Shown here: in pieces, positions 1 to 8,589 of the stretch
Layout: each line of letters opens with the position of its first letter
How positions within the stretch are numbered: position 1 is the first letter of the stretch
Source: Thalassocella blandensis
Lineage (GTDB): Bacteria; Pseudomonadota; Gammaproteobacteria; Pseudomonadales; Cellvibrionaceae
Direction: 5' to 3'
Assembly: GCA_902141825.1 (NCBI GenBank)
Contig: CABFPG010000007.1
Location: 310,001 to 374,000 of the forward strand
Length of the DNA: 64,000 nucleotides
Notes under the pieces: model-generated
What the model saw: the letters and a program-made list of their open reading frames with translations, nothing else
The model's database searches: none
Told to the model about the DNA's origin: nothing
Position numbers and translations under genes: made by a program

Positions 1-2
1 AT

Positions 3-935
3 CTGATCAAGCAGATAGAGGGCAAATTCTACTTCAGCTATGATGAGTTGCCACCGCTGCCAGCTAAGCCCGTCTTTTTCTATCACGTTCCCAAAACCGG
101 TGGTATCAGCTTATTCTACGCCTTGCGTGGTTCGGCATTGAGTATTGCGCAAACTGTACCGCAGCTACCAGTACCTAAAATTGTCAAATGGGATGATGAG
201 GCTGAACTGGATCAGTTTGAACAGGTGCATATCAGTACCAACACAATGATAGTGAGTCACCTCGCCTACGGCGCACATACGCTGCTTGGTGAAAACGACT
301 TCACGCTTGTAACGGTACTGCGAGAACCTGTCAGTCGCATTGTGTCGCAATACTGCTATCAATGTATGCGTGCACAAATCACCCCGACGCTCGACGCGTT
401 TCAGAGCTTTTACCGTGACCTCGCCAACCAGAACTGCATGGCTAAGCAGCTTGCACCTGCGGGTCTGGCCGTAGCTACTGCTGATGATGGGGATGTCGTA
501 TTTCAACATTTACAAGATAATTTTTCCATTTACGCTGATATTCAATATCTCAATGCCATCATTACTTATTATTTGTCGGGCTATAAGCTTTCCAATGCGG
601 TGATGGCGCCGATGAATGTTACGAAGTCGGAATTCAAATTGGATATTGAAACGCTTGGCTGTGAAGTGAGTGAAGAGATTGAAGCGTTGAATCAAGCAGA
701 TTGCCGCTTGCATCAGCAAGTAGTGAAGCATCCGAGGTTGCCGAAAAGTAAACCCAAAAATGCCAATATGATTTCACCTTTAACCACCATTTTGCTGGAA
801 GCTGAAAATAATTCAGCCAGTATTGGTGGCGCAGTCACACGAGCGACGGTGGAAACCTATACCGCAATGAAAAAAGTGGATGAAGCACAGGAAGATCGAG
901 CGATTCGGCCGCAGGATATTGTTGCGGCCTTTTAA
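3..935 (+). CDS. Sulfotransferase-like protein, 5' partial
   Basis: The reading frame is open from the left edge of the window, and the first in-frame start codon (TTG at 48) has no good ribosome site, so the true start probably lies upstream. The motif HVPKTGG near the visible N-terminus matches the 5'-phosphosulfate loop of PAPS-dependent sulfotransferases of the Sulfotransfer_2 type. The segment VLREPVSRIVSQY fits the 3'-phosphate-binding strand and helix (R and S). The family moves sulfate from PAPS to a sugar or another hydroxyl group; bacterial members often act on surface polysaccharides. The acceptor cannot be read from sequence. No signal peptide is visible in the part seen. The C-terminal third matches nothing I recognise. 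Confidence 0.75.
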   Translation: MIKQIEGKFYFSYDELPPLPAKPVFFYHVPKTGGISLFYALRGSALSIAQTVPQLPVPKIVKWDDEAELDQFEQVHISTNTMIVSHLAYGAHTLLGENDFTLVTVLREPVSRIVSQYCYQCMRAQITPTLDAFQSFYRDLANQNCMAKQLAPAGLAVATADDGDVVFQHLQDNFSIYADIQYLNAIITYYLSGYKLSNAVMAPMNVTKSEFKLDIETLGCEVSEEIEALNQADCRLHQQVVKHPRLPKSKPKNANMISPLTTILLEAENNSASIGGAVTRATVETYTAMKKVDEAQEDRAIRPQDIVAAF

Positions 936-988
936 CCCCGACGAGAATTTAAGCCTAAAGGCAACTTAAGCTCAATAAAAAAGCAGGA

Positions 989-1567
989 TCAGAACATGTA
1001 GCCTGCGCTAAAGTAAGCGCTGATGGTTGATGACTTGCTTTCACCAAACGACCCAAAGTGCTGAGCGTCGACTCCTACACCGAACGAGAGATGATTCTGC
1101 ATAACCAGGCCCACTTCAAAATTGGCTTCCAGCAGTAACTCTCGATCATTAAAGTGTTCTTCATCAAACTCGAATTCACCGGAACCTACTCCCAGCCCAA
1201 CCAATGAATACCGCTGCATCGAATGGCTAAGATCATGTTTGCTTAAACAGCCCAGGCCGACGGAATAGGTATCCACCGTTGCATTGGGAATATCGTTGCT
1301 GATTTGTGCCGAAGCGTGACGATAAGACAGATAATATATATCCACTAAAATGCGTGCGCCAGCGCTGTAGTCATATTCAATGTCATCATTATCGTAGGCG
1401 TGTGACTCGAATCTTAAATCTTCTTCTTCGGCATAAATTGCACCGAAAGGCGAATAGTTGACTTGAATTAAACCTGCCGCAACACTGGCGTTGGAGGCAG
1501 ATAAAAGTAAAGCTGTGAATAATGCACCGGGCAGGCTCAATGCATTACGGGAAAAAAAGTTTTGCAT
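989..1567 (-). CDS. Small outer-membrane beta-barrel protein
   Basis: The 192-residue product starts with a signal peptide (hydrophobic run about residues 12-30, cleavage after VAA). The mature part alternates polar and aromatic residues, and it ends with a terminal phenylalanine preceded by alternating hydrophobics (SAGYMF), the typical C-terminal sorting signal of outer-membrane barrels. The length fits an 8-stranded barrel of the OmpA-N / OmpW size class. It stands alone, convergent with the sulfotransferase-like gene. No specific substrate can be assigned. Confidence 0.65.
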   Translation of the reverse strand: MQNFFSRNALSLPGALFTALLLSASNASVAAGLIQVNYSPFGAIYAEEEDLRFESHAYDNDDIEYDYSAGARILVDIYYLSYRHASAQISNDIPNATVDTYSVGLGCLSKHDLSHSMQRYSLVGLGVGSGEFEFDEEHFNDRELLLEANFEVGLVMQNHLSFGVGVDAQHFGSFGESKSSTISAYFSAGYMF

Positions 1568-2097
1568 AACATCTACAACTAATTAAGTAATTCTACTCAG
1601 CTGGAAACAGCATTAAGCCAAGGTTTAAAATTTAAGCGACCTGTGATGAAGAAAAAGAATTCAGGCAACATGCTCCAATGTAAATATCACCGGTTTCAGC
1701 GGATAACAAACTGCAGATATTCTATTGCTATGCTCTGTGACAACACTGACAATTAAAGCGTAGCTAAAAAGTCTTCAAGATGCGAAATTAATATAGTGAT
1801 GCAATTTCAGTTTTATCTAAAATTATTGTTGCGGTTCACAAATAGTTTTTGATGATCAGAAAACTATAACTAAACAAGATATTAAAAACGATTAAATGGA
1901 TGGCGTCGCGCTGTTTATGGCTTATAAACCTTTGCCGAGGCAAAGGTCTTCTGGCGTGTGAGAGTTGAAAAAGATAACAAAAATATTTCAATCTCGTCGT
2001 GAGTGAGGTTGGGGTGCGGGTTCCGTACTGGTCGGTATGTTGCGGACTTTAACTGGAGCGAAAGAGCCCGCTTGGCGGCAATAAGTACAGTGACCGT
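1568..2097. other. Non-coding stretch between two leftward genes
   Basis: I see no convincing gene here. The stretch is A/T rich and holds upstream sequence of the beta-barrel gene. It contains one 20-bp palindrome at 1928-1947 (listed separately). A minus-strand reading frame around 1988-2182 overlaps the end of the deacetylase and has no recognisable protein character. Confidence 0.5.
1928..1947 (-). terminator. Palindrome, possible terminator of the deacetylase gene
   Basis: Two perfect 9-bp arms (ACCTTTGCC and GGCAAAGGT) are separated by 2 bp. Read leftwards, the hairpin is followed by TTTATAAG, so it could end transcription about 150 nt after the deacetylase stop. The T-run is poor, so an operator is an alternative reading. 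Confidence 0.4.
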
Positions 2098-2976
2098 TTA
2101 TTCCTTGCCCTTGGTAGATTGAGCAGAAAGTGCTTCCTGTGCTTTTACATGGCGCATGATATTTGCGAAACTCTCTACCCAATACACATCCTGATGATTT
2201 GCTAAATATTGAATGAAGGCATCGTGCTCCTTTTTGGCAACTGCCAAATGATCGCCGCCAATTCCATGAAAAATAATGCTAGCCATAGTGCCGTGTTGTT
2301 TTGCTTTTTCTACATAGGCGATTAATTGCTTTGCTGTTGCATTGTGTGGCACTAGAGAGTGAACATCCATACGATCAAAATTTTTCATACTGCGTGCCGG
2401 GTCACCACCCATAGTTTTAATTCCCAGAAAGTGATGTTGAATTAGCGGAACATAGTCCTTCTTATTCTTTGCTATGCGATCACCACAGGGAATGGTGAAC
2501 GTTCTTTCTGCTTGCTGATCATAAGAAGCGAGCACGGTGTTGGCCAAAAATATTTCATCGCGCATTTGTTCCGCCGCAATAGTACTGAGATTCTGCCACT
2601 CTTCCAGCCAACTTTGTTGAGGGGTTTTTATACATTGATGAAACAGTGTGTGATTGGCCAATTCATGTCCCTGCTTGGGAAGTGAAATCCATTCCGTCGT
2701 GCGACGATGAAAACTCAAACTGCCAAGACTTACGGCAAAGGTTGCACGTAACCCCAGTTTGTTCAATTCGGGCACGACATTGTCGAGTTGAGAATCTACG
2801 GCATCATCGTATTGCAGGCTTATGGCGGCGGTAGTGCCATTGGGCCACTGAAATGGTGTTGCATCTGCCTGCACGACACTGATTTTTGATAACAGCAAAA
2901 GCGCCAATATCACCTTTAAAGGTGTAACCGCGTTGAGTGTATTATTGAGCAGCGTTTTGGAGTGTAATATCGGCAT
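2098..2976 (-). CDS. Secreted polysaccharide deacetylase (CE4/NodB-like)
   Basis: The product has a signal peptide (hydrophobic residues about 20-34) and then a NodB-homology fold. The strand ending SLQYDDA (residues 53-59) is motif 1, with the tandem Asp at 57-58. HTLFH (109-113) is motif 2, the metal-binding His pair. The C-terminal HGIG segment lies in a position expected for the later motifs. CE4 enzymes remove acetyl groups from chitin, xylan or peptidoglycan sugars using a divalent metal; the substrate here is unknown. The gene is monocistronic. The canonical TFDDG is altered to LQYDDA, a variation seen in divergent members. Confidence 0.8.
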   Translation of the reverse strand: MPILHSKTLLNNTLNAVTPLKVILALLLLSKISVVQADATPFQWPNGTTAAISLQYDDAVDSQLDNVVPELNKLGLRATFAVSLGSLSFHRRTTEWISLPKQGHELANHTLFHQCIKTPQQSWLEEWQNLSTIAAEQMRDEIFLANTVLASYDQQAERTFTIPCGDRIAKNKKDYVPLIQHHFLGIKTMGGDPARSMKNFDRMDVHSLVPHNATAKQLIAYVEKAKQHGTMASIIFHGIGGDHLAVAKKEHDAFIQYLANHQDVYWVESFANIMRHVKAQEALSAQSTKGKE

Positions 2977-3236
2977 TTCCCATGTCCTTTGCTTCTTTGT
3001 TGAAGTATCTTCGTTAACAGCTATCCATTATAACGACAAAGATTTACCGGAACTAGCAATCCTCAGCCGCTCCGTTGACACCTGTTACGCTGGTGTCAAT
3101 ATATTGGTTGATAGCTGTACGATAATTGCGTTGCTTTGAATTGAAATGAGAGGAAATGATATGAGCTTTCGTGTTGTTGCCCGTTTTTCTTTTGAAAATA
3201 CGATGACAGAAATATAATGACGGTTAAAGTGCTCAC
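2977..3236. other. Intergenic, upstream of the deacetylase
   Basis: The stretch separates the divergent deacetylase from the transporter remnant. It should hold the deacetylase promoter, but no element is clear enough to place. A short plus-strand reading frame at 2933-3139 overlaps the deacetylase start in antisense and looks random. Confidence 0.4.
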
Positions 3237-3594
3237 GTGGTCGCAGCGGATGATGCCTCAATATTTGATAATATCTACAGAAAAGGTGTCAAAATGATGT
3301 ATACGCATATTCTGGCAGATGCAATGACAGCGATAATGGCAGGAGTAGCGGGCAAAATACTGGGATGGAACTGGTTGGAATCCGTGATGGGTATTGTCGG
3401 TGCTATTTTATATACGCGTTTATTAGAGCTACGCGTTTAGTATTGCCCTGTCAACGCATCACCTTAAGCCTGCGGAATATTCCAAACAGCATTTACACGA
3501 ATTGCATAAGCTTTCTCATATTATTATTGAGGTGAATACGTGTAACAATGAAATTTGTGTGGAAAATGAAGTTGCTGAGTATCTTGCATTGTGA
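3237..3594 (+). pseudogene. Remnant of a CDF cation exporter (DmeF-like)
   Basis: The first fragment, readable from about 3294, contains HILADAMTAI and GWNWLESVMGIVGAIL. These match the transmembrane V-VI region of cation diffusion facilitators of the DmeF type (usually HVLADALTS and a G-W-LDPxMGIVGA stretch). That frame stops at 3440. From 3448, in another frame, the sequence continues STHHLKPAEYSK, then LSHIIIEVNTC, and stops at 3594. This matches the C-terminal cytosolic domain of the same family. The N-terminal transmembrane helices and a middle block are missing, and the two halves are out of frame, so the gene is dead. Intact homologues export Co, Ni or Zn from the cytoplasm. Confidence 0.7.
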
Positions 3595-3629
3595 AACGCT
3601 ATTTTGTGGTCTTATTTGTAGGAGGCATA

Positions 3630-4049
3630 TTGAAATCAGTTCGCCAATTTTTATCTTTACCTACGCTATTGTCGGTGCTGATCATTGCTGTGCTGGCAGT
3701 AGAGAGTTACGCTGCTGATTTACCCGCTTGTGAAGGCAGTGTATTGCAACGTCGATTTGCCCTGGTACAATTTGGGAAAGTCGTGGATAGCTATATCGCG
3801 AGTCAAGGCAGCTTGCCGGATATATGCCAGGCTCGGGTTCCGGAAATTATAAATGGTGTCCCGAACTTGTTAAAACATGCCCTACTCTGTGGTTCCACCC
3901 AGGAAAAAGCGGTTCACTATTCCTGTTTATTGACGCAACAGCCATCCGAGCAGCTCTCGGCTAATAAAATTATTGAACGCTGTAACTACTCATTGGAAAA
4001 CCAGGCTGTCAGTTGTGAAAATAAATCCTTGGTCACGGTGATTGAATAA
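3630..4049 (+). CDS. Exported hypothetical protein
   Basis: I do not recognise the family. I prefer the TTG at 3630 because AGGAGG lies at 3620-3625; a GTG at 3591 is also in frame but falls on the last codon of the dead transporter. The product has a signal peptide ending near SYAA, then a small mature domain with six or more cysteines, which suggests periplasmic disulfides. It sits just before a small lipoprotein gene, on the same strand. Confidence 0.5.
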   Translation: MKSVRQFLSLPTLLSVLIIAVLAVESYAADLPACEGSVLQRRFALVQFGKVVDSYIASQGSLPDICQARVPEIINGVPNLLKHALLCGSTQEKAVHYSCLLTQQPSEQLSANKIIERCNYSLENQAVSCENKSLVTVIE

Positions 4050-4093
4050 TTCCCGTGAGTAACTATGACTATTTTTTGAAAGCATTCATCTTT

Positions 4094-4342
4094 ATGCAAA
4101 ACTTACCTGCTTTACTTCGTTCTTTATGTGTTACTCTTTCCTGCGCAGCCGCAGCGGTGTCTATTACTGTATTAACGGGTTGTGCAGAATTGAAAGATAC
4201 CGGTGAAACTATTGGTGAAGGGGCAAAAGATGTTGCCACCTCCATTGGCCACGCTTCGCGTGACGCTGCAAAGTCGATAGGCCGAAATACTAAGAAAGTC
4301 GTCAATGATATTAAAGACGGCAGTGATGAGAAAGAGGAATAA
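4094..4342 (+). CDS. Small entericidin-like lipoprotein
   Basis: The ATG at 4094 gives a short N-region, a hydrophobic core and a lipobox LTGC, so the protein should be lipidated. A GTG start at 4055 would add 13 unlikely residues. The mature part is a small Lys/Asp/Gly-rich helix with repeated alanine and glycine spacing (GEGAKDVATSIG), much like entericidin-family lipoproteins. These are tiny envelope lipoproteins of unclear function, some linked to stationary phase or toxin-antidote behaviour. Confidence 0.55.
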   Translation: MQNLPALLRSLCVTLSCAAAAVSITVLTGCAELKDTGETIGEGAKDVATSIGHASRDAAKSIGRNTKKVVNDIKDGSDEKEE

Positions 4343-4438
4343 AATTCCGATTGGATGTGCATTTTACAATACGGATTTCCTCCAGCATCAACCATGTGAA
4401 TCTAAAAAAAATAAGTCGATAATGTAAAAGAAATCAGG

Positions 4439-5020
4439 ATGAACCGATTTACCGTGTGGAAAACGCTCGTACTTTCTACTTTTTTCATGTGTTTGTCTGT
4501 TTCCACCTACACGGAAGAGTTTATTACCCAGGAACCCAATACCAAGTCATACAATCTCGTCTCTCATTACGAACAATTGATCAGCGCAAAGCCTGAAATT
4601 GTTTGGCCCCATGTCATGAACCTTAAAACCTGGATGGTAGATTTTGAGATGTCTCATGTATCAGGTGAAATTGACCAGGTGAATGAAGTGCTTCGATTGT
4701 ACCCTGAGCAAGAATTTTATGTGCAGCGCACCGCTGTAATACCTAATCGTTTACTTAGTATTGCCAATCTGCCGGTAAAGTATAACAATGAGGTGTTGAC
4801 CGGTATCGGTATTATTACCTTGCAGAAATTGGGGAATAAGACTCTGGTAAGTGTGACAATGAGTCGTCGTTTTACCTGGTTGGGGGATGGAGACAATCCA
4901 ATGAAGTCCAAACGCTTATCAGAAGTAAACCAACAACGTAGGGCCAATACGTGGAAGTCGTTTTTATTGAAGCTTCAATCGCTGGCAGAAGCCACGTCTC
5001 CTATTAAGAATAAAGAATAA
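4439..5020 (+). CDS. Exported SRPBCC-like protein
   Basis: The product carries a signal peptide (about residues 1-25) followed by a domain of about 150 residues. The segment KPEIVWPHVMNLKTWM resembles the start of START/SRPBCC (polyketide-cyclase-like) folds, where a strand leads into a helix that opens the ligand cavity. The rest shows alternating strands and a long C-terminal helix. SRPBCC proteins bind hydrophobic ligands; an exported form is less usual. The assignment is by pattern only. Confidence 0.5.
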   Translation: MNRFTVWKTLVLSTFFMCLSVSTYTEEFITQEPNTKSYNLVSHYEQLISAKPEIVWPHVMNLKTWMVDFEMSHVSGEIDQVNEVLRLYPEQEFYVQRTAVIPNRLLSIANLPVKYNNEVLTGIGIITLQKLGNKTLVSVTMSRRFTWLGDGDNPMKSKRLSEVNQQRRANTWKSFLLKLQSLAEATSPIKNKE

Positions 5021-5103
5021 TAAACGTTATATTTTGCTAATACTTAATTCTCACCATTGTAGAACTTGTTCTCTGGTATCACTCAATAATTAAAGGCAAA
5101 TGA

Positions 5104-5766
5104 ATGAACCCTTGTAGAATACTGTGCTTATTTACTCTGATGTTTATCGCCGCTTGTTCATCGAATTATGAAATTGAATCCGATGCGATTCGATCTGAGC
5201 AGAATTCTTCAGCCGCACCAGGTACGAATACACGGTTGGTGCAAAGAAGTGCACGCTTGGAGATAGAAGTAGACAATGTTGATCAGGCGCAATCGAAAAT
5301 CAATATGCTTTTTATAAGCAATCAAGGCCTGATTGAATCCACAAGCTCAAGATCAGAAAAGCGGCTTTGGTTGTCTGGTAAAGTACCGGCAGAAGCGCTG
5401 GACACTGTGTTAAGCGAATTACATTTAATTGGCAAAGTAACTTCGGAGAGTTTAAACACTGCAGATGTGACAGATACGGTTTTGGATATCGATGCCCGAT
5501 TGTCAAACTTAAAGCAGCTGAGAGAGCGTTTTCGAGCCTTGCTGGCGAAAGCTTCTGCTGTGGAAGAGCTAATTAGTATTGAAAAAGAATTAGCAAGAAT
5601 ACAAACGGATATTGATTCCATCGAGAGTCGACGTCAGCAATTACTGGGCGATGTTGCGCAGTCGAACATCCATATCACACTCCGGCAAAAAGCAGTTTTA
5701 GGCCCGCTCGGTCTGGTAGGCAAGGGATTTGTCTGGGTAGTTACCAAATTGTTTGTGTTGAATTAA
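5104..5766 (+). CDS. DUF4349 lipoprotein
   Basis: The N-terminus is a lipoprotein signal with the lipobox IAAC at residues 15-18. The mature part opens with QRSARLEIEVDNVDQA and contains an amphipathic coiled-coil stretch (about 130-185: RLSNLKQLRERF, then VEELISIEKELARIQ), followed by a hydrophobic C-terminal segment. This order is characteristic of DUF4349. The function is unknown; the domain is usually envelope-anchored. The C-terminal VGKGFVWVVTKLFVL may be a membrane helix. The gene is monocistronic. Confidence 0.75.
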   Translation: MNPCRILCLFTLMFIAACSSNYEIESDAIRSEQNSSAAPGTNTRLVQRSARLEIEVDNVDQAQSKINMLFISNQGLIESTSSRSEKRLWLSGKVPAEALDTVLSELHLIGKVTSESLNTADVTDTVLDIDARLSNLKQLRERFRALLAKASAVEELISIEKELARIQTDIDSIESRRQQLLGDVAQSNIHITLRQKAVLGPLGLVGKGFVWVVTKLFVLN

Positions 5767-6223
5767 TTTACCAAGCCACTTGGATGCTTGTGTTTTTGGG
5801 CTGGAAAACGTGAAGAAACTTCTTTTAAGCTAAGCGCACGGATGAAGTATTTGTGTGCAGAGTTTATCGATTTATTCGAATTCGTTTTTTCTGCTGGTGC
5901 ATGATGCGCTGTGGCGAGTCTCACTCGGGCTTTGCTTAGTTGCGCATATTTGGTGAGAAAAGTTAACGCTTGCACTGTTAGTGTTCGCGATGTTGTATTG
6001 ACTCATCGGTTATTTTTTCGGGTTTCATTTAACTTAGATATAAAAACAATTTTCTTTTATTCCCTTCTTGTTTAACGCTAATCAATTTAAAAATTTTTTC
6101 TTCGCTTTCACAATTTTCTGTTCCCTTTTCTGTTCTGTGAAAATTCGCCGCAAAATCAAGGAGTAAGTGTTCGCAATTCGATATCGCTGGACAAAAGTGA
6201 ATCACATTTGTCAAGAAAAGCGC
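5767..6223. other. Non-coding leader region before the chitinase promoter
   Basis: The stretch is A/T rich with no recognisable gene. Minus-strand reading frames at 5763-5975 and 6029-6214 have no start signal or protein character that I can support. The chitinase promoter begins at its right end. Confidence 0.5.
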
Positions 6224-6268
6224 TTGACAACGTTGTCTTGCCAGTTTTATTGTTGAGACAACGTTGTC
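6224..6268 (+). promoter_or_regulatory. Chitinase promoter with two identical palindromic operators
   Basis: A -35 box TTGACA (6224-6229) and a -10-like TATTGT (6248-6253) are 18 bp apart. The perfect palindrome GACAACGTTGTC occurs twice, at 6226-6237 overlapping the -35 box and at 6257-6268 over the expected transcription start. The copies are 31 bp apart, close to three helical turns. Palindromes with a central CpG are typical of LacI-family repressors, so a sugar-responsive repressor is likely. No such regulator gene lies in the window. The leader RNA would be about 210 nt long. Confidence 0.7.
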
Positions 6269-6473
6269 TTTGCCTTTTGGTGAGCGGCAAAGCAGTATCG
6301 TCGACAGGCAGCGTAATAATTAAACAATAACGTCAGTGTTCTCACTAGCCAACGTATCCTGAGCGGATTGCAAAAGAGTTAAGCCGGTAGACGAACAGCA
6401 GGCCCCCACAATGCCAGGCTGTTTTGTTACGCAAGACGCTGACGAACATAATTAAAATTACGAGGTATCCATC

Positions 6474-8195
6474 ATGTTCCAAACTAAAGCTCTTGTTGCT
6501 TCTGTTTTTGCATTGGCAGCTACCGGGCAGGCGTTTGCATATAATTGTTCAAACGTTCCGGCTTTTGCCGCTGGTTCTGTCGCTCAGAACGGTATTGTTC
6601 AAAATGTTGGTAATGCTTACCAATGTACTGTTGAAGGCTGGTGTAATATCGGCGGTCCATATGAGCCAGGTGTTGGCTGGGCCTATGCTTACGCTTGGTC
6701 AGACTTGGGCGCCTGTACAGGTGGCGGTTCAAGCTCAAGCTCTTCGTCTTCTTCCAGTTCTTCGTCTTCCAGCTCTAGCAGCTCTTCTTCTAGCTCTAGC
6801 AGCAGTTCTTCAAGTTCTTCGAGCAGCTCTTCCAGTTCCTCTAGTTCTTCAGGTGGTGCATGTTCAGCGCCTAGCTGGGACGCTTCTACTGTATATGCGT
6901 CTAAAGGCAATACGGTTTCATGGAATGGTCAGCAGTGTACTAACCAATGGTGGTCGCAAGGTGATGAGCCTGGCACAACGGGTGAATGGGGCGTTTGGCA
7001 AAACTGTGCTCCTTGTGGTGGTTCAAGTTCGTCAAGTTCTTCGAGCTCAAGCAGTTCTTCGTCCAGTTCCAGCAGTTCGTCTTCCACGAGTTCTTCTTCG
7101 GGTAATCCGGGTGGCAACGGTCGTCGCTATGTAACGTATGCGAGTACTTGGAATACCAGTATTTATGATTTGGATGTGAACAATATTCCGAATTACGTTA
7201 CCAACGTTAACTTGGCGTTTGTTCGTCCTAATACGGCTTATACAAAAGGTTCTTTGCAGTTCAATCAGGAAGTGGCCGGTTTTGAGTTTGTAGAAGGTGC
7301 AACAGGTTTTACTGGTGCGAATACTTTCTCTGAGCAAGAATCTCAAGATCTGATCAATAAGATTTCTGATCTGCGTAATCGTGGTACTGAGGTTTGGATT
7401 TCTGTTGGTGGTTGGTCTTACAGTCAGGGCACTCAGTGGCAGTCTTTCAGTGCGCCGCATGTTGTTGATCTGGCTTTGGATCTTGGTGCTTCAGGTGTAG
7501 ATATTGACTGGGAAGCTTCTGGTTCTAACTGTACTCCTGCACAAGGTTCTATTAGCTGTACTGGTGACCACGAGGTAGAAAGTATTATCGTGTCGCTGCA
7601 CAATGAAATTCAAAGTCGTGGTGCGAACCTGGGTATTTCTGTCGCGGGTTGGTCAACGGGTGCTTACTATGTGCTAGGTACGGATTTTGAGGAAGGTAAG
7701 GTTCAGTGGGGCTCTCCTTTCGGCGGTACTATGTACAATGTGGTGAAAAACCATGGCGATAAGCTGACGTTTGTTAATTTGATGTCTTACGATGGTGGTA
7801 GTTATTACGATCCTCGTGAAGGTTTTGCGGCTTACCGTGCGATTTATAATGGTCCGATTAATATGGGTATGGAGATCGCACCTGAAGGTTCTGGTGGTGC
7901 AGTCTTAACGTTGAATTCTCCTCCTGGTATTGATTGGAATACAGGTTTCTTGACGGGTTCTAATAACGTGGCAACAGATTTTTATAATGTTGAGACGATG
8001 GTGGACTTTGTTAAAAATTATCCTCAAGCGAAAGATTACGATGGCTTTATGTTGTGGCAGTTGTGGAAGCAACGTGTACATCAACCTGCTCCAGCGGGTG
8101 CTGCGACTGAGAATTCTGCAGGCCAGTATGTTTGTCGTAATCTGCCTTTAGCAGGCGACTGTAATCAGGCAATTCCTACTTTGCCAAAACTTTAA
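6474..8195 (+). CDS. Secreted multidomain chitinase, GH18 with CBM73 and CBM5
   Basis: The modules in order are: signal peptide (1-22); a CBM73-like chitin-binding module (24-81, with GWCNIGGPYEPGVGWA); a poly-serine linker of about 40 residues; a CBM5/12 module (about 129-178, with WWSQGDEP and GEWGVW); a second serine linker (about 183-208); and a GH18 barrel (about 215-573). The barrel has the SVGGW strand and the catalytic motif SGVDIDWE, with the acid/base Glu at 347. The first Asp of the usual DxxDxDxE is Ser340 here. The enzyme should cleave chitin outside the cell. Poly-serine linkers are a hallmark of Cellvibrionaceae. The ribosome site is GAGG before the ATG. The gene is monocistronic between the double operator and a strong terminator. 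Confidence 0.92.
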   Translation: MFQTKALVASVFALAATGQAFAYNCSNVPAFAAGSVAQNGIVQNVGNAYQCTVEGWCNIGGPYEPGVGWAYAYAWSDLGACTGGGSSSSSSSSSSSSSSSSSSSSSSSSSSSSSSSSSSSSSSSSSGGACSAPSWDASTVYASKGNTVSWNGQQCTNQWWSQGDEPGTTGEWGVWQNCAPCGGSSSSSSSSSSSSSSSSSSSSSTSSSSGNPGGNGRRYVTYASTWNTSIYDLDVNNIPNYVTNVNLAFVRPNTAYTKGSLQFNQEVAGFEFVEGATGFTGANTFSEQESQDLINKISDLRNRGTEVWISVGGWSYSQGTQWQSFSAPHVVDLALDLGASGVDIDWEASGSNCTPAQGSISCTGDHEVESIIVSLHNEIQSRGANLGISVAGWSTGAYYVLGTDFEEGKVQWGSPFGGTMYNVVKNHGDKLTFVNLMSYDGGSYYDPREGFAAYRAIYNGPINMGMEIAPEGSGGAVLTLNSPPGIDWNTGFLTGSNNVATDFYNVETMVDFVKNYPQAKDYDGFMLWQLWKQRVHQPAPAGAATENSAGQYVCRNLPLAGDCNQAIPTLPKL

Positions 8196-8243
8196 TCCGC
8201 TCTCCAAGTTAAGGTCTCTCGAAGATCTTTTGGATAACGTTTG

Positions 8244-8273
8244 GCCCCGAACGAAAGTTCGGGGCTTTTTTTA
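8244..8273 (+). terminator. Rho-independent terminator of the chitinase gene
   Basis: A perfect 9-bp GC-rich stem (GCCCCGAAC / GTTCGGGGC) with a GAAA tetraloop is followed by seven T residues. It lies about 50 nt after the chitinase stop. Confidence 0.95.
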
Positions 8274-8318
8274 TGCCCACGGATGGGTGGTATGTCGCGG
8301 GCGCAAGGAAGCGCAGGA

Positions 8319-8566
8319 GCGACTGGGCAATCCCAAAATAGACCCACTACTTCTAAAACTCCGCTCACAGAAAGCACAGATCCGAAATAAAAAAGACAGC
8401 AAGCGACTGGGCAATTCCAAAATAGACCCACTACTTCTAAAACTCCGCTCACAGAAGGCACAGATCCGAAATAAAAAAGACAGCAAGCGACTGGGCAATC
8501 CCAAAATAGACCCACTACTTCTATAACTCCGCTTACAGACAGCACTAATCCGAAATAAAAAAGACG
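8319..8566. repeat. 84-bp tandem repeat, three copies
   Basis: Units begin at 8319, 8403 and 8487 with the same GCGACTGGGCAAT start, and they are nearly identical apart from a few substitutions; the third copy is the most diverged and ends at GACGG. The period is a multiple of three, so it creates artificial open frames on both strands. I see no ribosome sites or protein character and read it as non-coding. Confidence 0.85.
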
Positions 8567-8589
8567 GGTAGTTTGGTTGTTTGGTGGTA

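Noticed and set aside
2933-3139. A 68-codon plus-strand frame over the deacetylase start
   Set aside because: It is antisense to the signal peptide of a well-supported gene and has no start signal.
6689-7117. Minus-strand frames with long runs of Glu and Leu opposite the chitinase
   Set aside because: They are the antisense of the poly-serine linkers (mixed AGC/TCN codons) and have no start signals.
6424-7134. A long plus-strand frame overlapping the chitinase start
   Set aside because: It lies in another frame of the chitinase and reads as Val/Leu/Ala-rich low-complexity from the serine linkers.
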